NCBI GenBank assembly: GCA_019746155.1
Contig: JAIESJ010000115.1
Location: 1 to 8,687, forward strand
Reading direction: 5' to 3'
DNA length: 8,687 bases
Origin: Burkholderiales bacterium
Lineage (GTDB): Bacteria > Pseudomonadota > Gammaproteobacteria > Burkholderiales > SG8-41
The notes below the pieces were generated by a model. The model saw only the letters and a list, made by a program, of their open reading frames with translations. It was not told the DNA's origin and did not search any database. Positions within the stretch are counted from its first letter, which is position 1. The number at the start of each line of letters is the position of its first letter. The position numbers were made by a program, and so were the translations under genes. Positions 5,276-8,687 of the stretch are shown piece by piece.

Positions 5276-8038
5276 ATGCCTGAAAACCCGGTCGCGGGAC
5301 CGCTTCATCGTTCATTTCCTCCGGCGCGGCTGCTGCGGGAAGCGGCCGCCGCCGTTGTCGCCGAGCAGCGCGCGCGCCTGCCCGACCTGCGCGGCGTCGT
5401 CGTCATCCTGCCGCACCGTTATGCGGCCGATTCTTTTGCGTCCGCGCTGCACGCGGCGGCGGGCCGGCAGACGCTGCTCCTGCCGCAGCTCGTCACGCTG
5501 CGCGATCTTGCCGCATCCGTCATTTCCGGCCACGTGCCGCTCGCGGAAACGGCGCGGCTCACCGAGCTTTACGCGGCACTGCGCGACCGGAACTGGTTTC
5601 ACGAACGCGAGCTGTGGGGCGTTGCCGGGGAGCTTGCGGCGTTGATCGACGAACTCACGCGCTGCCGCATTGCGCTGCCGCGCGATCTGGCCGATTTCAC
5701 CCGCCAGCTCGAAGCCGCCTATCGCACGCGCAGCGCAGCGCTCAACTTCGAGGCGCGCGTCGTGCACGATTTGTGGCGCGCGCTGGCGGCAAGCGGCGGC
5801 GAGCGGCCGGATGCGGAAACCCATTACCAGTTGCAGCTCGCGCGCATTGCGCGCGCGGCAACGGCGCCGTTATATGCACTGGCGCTGCCGAAACTTGCGC
5901 CCGCCGAGGCCGCATTCCTCGAGGAATACGCCAGACGCGCGCCGGTGACGATGTTCAGCGCGGCGGCCGATGATGAGGATCCGTGCGCGGCGCTGTTCAG
6001 CGCTGTGTGGCCGCCGCCGGGCGTGAGGGCGCCAAGTTTGCGTGAACGCGCGCTCGGTTTTGCCGACTCCTGCGGCGAAAGCCCGCTCGCGGCCCGCGTG
6101 CGTCTGTTCGGCGCGGCGAACCTGGAGCAGGAAGCGCAGGCGATCGATGTCGCGATCCGCGAGTGGCTCGCCGCCGGCAAACGGAAAATCGCCGTCGTGG
6201 TGCAGGATCGCCTGGTTGCGCGCCGTGCGCGGGCGCTGCTGGAGCGCGCGGGCGTGCTGGTGGAGGACGAAGAGGGTTGGGCGTTTTCCACCACCAGTGC
6301 CTGCACCGTAATCGGGCGCTGGCTCGACGCGGTCACCAGCGACTACTACCACCAGGACCTGCTGGATCTGCTGAAATCGCCGTTCATGCTTTCCGACTGG
6401 ACGCCTGCGCGGCGCAAGCGCGCGGTCTACGAGCTGGAGCGGGTCGTGCGCGCGAAAAGCGTGATCCAGGGCCTCGCGCATTACCAATCGCTGATATGCG
6501 ACATCGAGGATGCGCAGACCGCGGCCGACGCCGGGGAAATGCTCGGACGGCTGAAGCAGGCCGACGAGGTGCTCGGGCGCCGCCGCCGCACGCTGGGGGA
6601 ATGGCTCGCTGCGCTCAAGACGGGACTCGACATCCTCGGCATCGCCTCGGGGCTCGCGCGCGACAGCGCCGGCAGCGAACTCGTCGATCTCATTACCCGT
6701 CGCGCCGCAGAACTCGAGGCGAGCAGCGCGCGCTTTGCTTTTGGCGAATGGCGCGCGTGGCTCAACCGCGAGCTGGAAAGCGAAACCTACCGCGATCCGA
6801 CCCTGGCCAGCCCGGTCATTTTCACCGGCCTGGCGCAAAGCCGCCTGCGCGATTTCGACGCGGTGATCGTGGCGGGCGCCGATGCGGCGCATCTGCCCGG
6901 GCGGTCGCGTGCAGGGCCATTTCTCAACGAGCCGGTGCGCGCGGAATTGCAGCTGCCGACGGCGCGGGAGCGCGCCGAGCGCGAGCGCGAAGATCTGGCG
7001 TTGTTGCTCGCGACCGTGCCTGCCGCGCTGGTGACCTGGCAGGCCGAGAAGGACGCGGAGCCCAATCTGCTGAGTCCGTTTTTCGCGCGGCTGCAGACTT
7101 TCCACGAACTCGCCTATCGCGATGATCTTCTCGACCGCACGCTCGCCGGGCGCATTCCCGAGGCGCAGATCGCGGTGGGGGAAAGCGGTGTTGCGGCGCA
7201 ACCCCAGACCACGCCGCCGGCGCCGCCTGCCGAGACGGCGCTGGTGCCGCAAAAAGTATCCGCGAGCGGTTACGCGAGCCTGATGGCCTGTCCGTATCAG
7301 TTTTTCGCGCGCCACATGCTGCACCTGAACGAACTGGACGAGGTGAGCGAAGCGCTGGAGAAGCGCGATTTCGGACTGCTGGTGCACGACATTCTCAACC
7401 GTTTCCACACGCGGCATCCGACGCTGGCCGGCACAGATCGCGCAGCGCTCGAAGCCGAGTTGAAGACGGTCAGCGAAGAAGTCTTCGCGGCGGCGCTCGA
7501 TACCAACTACCTGAGCCGCGGCTGGCTAGTGCAGTGGCTGATCCTGATACCGCTGTATCTCGACTGGCAAACGGAGCGCGAGCAGCAGGGCTGGCGCTGG
7601 CACGCCGGCGAAGACTTCCGCGAGCGCCCGGTGCCGCTCGATAACGGCGCGCAGGTCGTGCTGCGCGGCCGGCTCGACCGTGTCGATGCGAAGGACGACG
7701 GAAGCATCGCCGTGCTCGACTACAAGACGCAGAGCGAGCGCGTGCTGAGGGACAAAATCAGGGAAGCGGGCGAGGACGTGCAGTTGCCGTGCTATCTGCT
7801 GCTTGCCGACCGTCCGCGGGCGCAGGCCGCATATCTCGGCTTCGACCGCAAAGGCGTGCATGAGATTGCGCCGCAGGAAGAGCCCGCTGCGCTGGCCGGG
7901 GCGACGCTGGCGCGGCTGCGCGAGGTGTTCAGTGCGTTGCACCGGCGCGCGGCGCTGCCGGCGCAGGGCGCGGAGAAGGTGTGCGCGTGGTGTGAGATGA
8001 AAGGGCTGTGCCGCAGGCAGTACTGGGAGCGCGGATGA
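5276..8038 (+). CDS. AddB-like PD-(D/E)XK nuclease / inactivated helicase subunit, Fe-S type
   Basis: A 920-residue protein resembling AddB and, as I recall, the Beta/Gammaproteobacterial family TIGR03623 ('probable DNA repair protein'). The N-terminal half has helicase-like architecture but no Walker A motif; the usual position reads VVVILPHRYAADSF (about 41-54). The AddB-like block FTGLAQSRLRDFDAVIVAG starts at residue 516. After a Pro/Ala linker (about 635-660) comes the nuclease: H704 in GLLVHDIL, D801 in GRLDRVD, and D815 with K817 in LDYKTQ. Four cysteines, C672 (ACPYQFF) and C903, C906 and C912 (CAWCEMKGLC), form the Fe-S signature that frames AddB nuclease domains. It probably pairs with the helicase encoded next to process double-strand breaks. 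The ATG at 5276 is the only ATG, GTG or TTG start after the in-frame TAA at 5252; its Shine-Dalgarno is poor. The stop overlaps the next start (ATGA). Confidence 0.9.
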   Translation: MPENPVAGPLHRSFPPARLLREAAAAVVAEQRARLPDLRGVVVILPHRYAADSFASALHAAAGRQTLLLPQLVTLRDLAASVISGHVPLAETARLTELYAALRDRNWFHERELWGVAGELAALIDELTRCRIALPRDLADFTRQLEAAYRTRSAALNFEARVVHDLWRALAASGGERPDAETHYQLQLARIARAATAPLYALALPKLAPAEAAFLEEYARRAPVTMFSAAADDEDPCAALFSAVWPPPGVRAPSLRERALGFADSCGESPLAARVRLFGAANLEQEAQAIDVAIREWLAAGKRKIAVVVQDRLVARRARALLERAGVLVEDEEGWAFSTTSACTVIGRWLDAVTSDYYHQDLLDLLKSPFMLSDWTPARRKRAVYELERVVRAKSVIQGLAHYQSLICDIEDAQTAADAGEMLGRLKQADEVLGRRRRTLGEWLAALKTGLDILGIASGLARDSAGSELVDLITRRAAELEASSARFAFGEWRAWLNRELESETYRDPTLASPVIFTGLAQSRLRDFDAVIVAGADAAHLPGRSRAGPFLNEPVRAELQLPTARERAEREREDLALLLATVPAALVTWQAEKDAEPNLLSPFFARLQTFHELAYRDDLLDRTLAGRIPEAQIAVGESGVAAQPQTTPPAPPAETALVPQKVSASGYASLMACPYQFFARHMLHLNELDEVSEALEKRDFGLLVHDILNRFHTRHPTLAGTDRAALEAELKTVSEEVFAAALDTNYLSRGWLVQWLILIPLYLDWQTEREQQGWRWHAGEDFRERPVPLDNGAQVVLRGRLDRVDAKDDGSIAVLDYKTQSERVLRDKIREAGEDVQLPCYLLLADRPRAQAAYLGFDRKGVHEIAPQEEPAALAGATLARLREVFSALHRRAALPAQGAEKVCAWCEMKGLCRRQYWERG

Positions 8039-8687
8039 GCCGGGACAGCGACATCATCGCCGCCGCCCTCGACCCCGCGAAGAGCAGCGTGGTCGAGGCG
8101 TGCGCGGGCAGCGGCAAGACCTGGCTGCTGGTTTCGCGTATCGTGCGCCTGCTGCTCGACGGCGCCGAGCCGTCGCAAATCCTCGCCATTACCTTCACGC
8201 GCAAAGCGGCGCAGGAAATGGAAGCGCGGCTGCGCGAATGGCTGCACGATCTGGCGACCAAACCCGACGGCGAGGTGCGCGAGTTCCTGGGGCAGCGCGG
8301 TCTCGATGACGCGAGGGCCGGGGCGCTGCTGCCAAAGGCGCGCGGCCTGTATGAAACCGTGCTCGTCGCGCAGCCCGGCATCACCGTGACCACTTTCCAC
8401 GGCTGGTTCCTGAATATCCTGCAGCGCGCGCCGCTCAATCACGGACTCGCCACAGGCACGGTGCTGCAGGAACGCACTTCGCAGCTCGTCGCTGAGGCAT
8501 GGGAGCGGTTCGCCGAGCAACTGCGCGCCGATCCGGCAGGCGAGGCCGCGCTGGCGCTCGACTGGCTGTTCCGCGAAAGCGGTCTGGAAAATACGCGCCG
8601 CGTGCTGCTGGGCTTCCTGTCCCGGCGCGCCGAGTGGTGGACCTATACGCTCGGACAAAAAGACCCGGTTGCATTTGCGCTGGGTGA
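8035..8687 (+). CDS. AddA-like UvrD/Rep-family helicase (3' end outside window)
   Basis: The first 217 codons of a superfamily 1 DNA helicase; the frame stays open to the window end. Walker A is AGSGKT at 24-29 (K28), preceded by VVEAC. Motif Ia is ILAITFTRKAAQEM (49-62), and motif Ib is VTTFHGWF (118-125), both characteristic of UvrD/AddA/RecB proteins. The insert between Ia and Ib and the strict linkage to an AddB-like nuclease gene favour an AddA-type subunit of about 1,100 residues. A C-terminal nuclease domain, if present, would be beyond the window. The ATG at 8035-8037 overlaps the upstream stop by four bases (ATGA), so the two are translationally coupled and probably made in equal amounts. 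It would supply the ATP-driven unwinding that the upstream protein lacks. Confidence 0.9.
   Translation, partial: MSRDSDIIAAALDPAKSSVVEACAGSGKTWLLVSRIVRLLLDGAEPSQILAITFTRKAAQEMEARLREWLHDLATKPDGEVREFLGQRGLDDARAGALLPKARGLYETVLVAQPGITVTTFHGWFLNILQRAPLNHGLATGTVLQERTSQLVAEAWERFAEQLRADPAGEAALALDWLFRESGLENTRRVLLGFLSRRAEWWTYTLGQKDPVAFALG

Noticed and set aside
5870..7417. 515-codon minus-strand open frame inside the AddB-like gene
   Set aside because: Arg/Gln/His-rich antisense shadow; the plus-strand gene has nuclease and Fe-S motifs in order.
7792..8658. 288-codon minus-strand open frame across the AddB/AddA junction
   Set aside because: It spans two clear plus-strand genes and shows no domain of its own.

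Overview
The window looks like part of a Betaproteobacterial chromosome. It is GC-rich and densely coding. It carries the trxA-rho neighbourhood with rpmE close by, an AddB-like nuclease gene running directly into an AddA-like helicase gene, and a 7Fe ferredoxin (fdxA). This placement is an inference from gene content and order; I cannot name an order or genus. There is no phage, CRISPR, IS element, tRNA or rRNA.

Left part (1-2705). The window opens with the last 63 codons of a RegA/RoxR/PrrA-type redox response regulator (+). It converges on rpmE (ribosomal protein L31, -), with a strong minus-strand terminator between them. Upstream of rpmE are its own good promoter, a tartrate/D-malate-type decarboxylating dehydrogenase (-), and two tandem paralogous DUF2846-type lipoproteins (-).

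Middle (2706-4797). rho (-) is complete and matches E. coli Rho in length and residue numbering. It follows trxA (-), with a terminator- or attenuator-like hairpin in the gap. trxA and fdxA are divergent, and each has a recognisable promoter in the 207-bp gap between them. A short relic of a second, diverged rho 3' end lies 140 bp beyond the real one. It encodes the same eight C-terminal residues and stop through different synonymous codons. It sits where extra genes (lipoproteins and dehydrogenase) separate rho from rpmE, so it probably marks an old recombination or insertion junction.

Right part (4798-8687). fdxA (+) is followed by a 920-residue AddB-like protein with a PD-(D/E)XK nuclease and an Fe-S cysteine signature (+). 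That gene overlaps by 4 bp the start of an AddA-like UvrD-family helicase (+), which runs off the window. The last two genes probably form a heterodimeric end-processing machine for double-strand break repair.

Most of the window is ordinary housekeeping sequence. The item most worth a second look is the rho 3'-end relic. I do not see strong evidence for a wholly new system.
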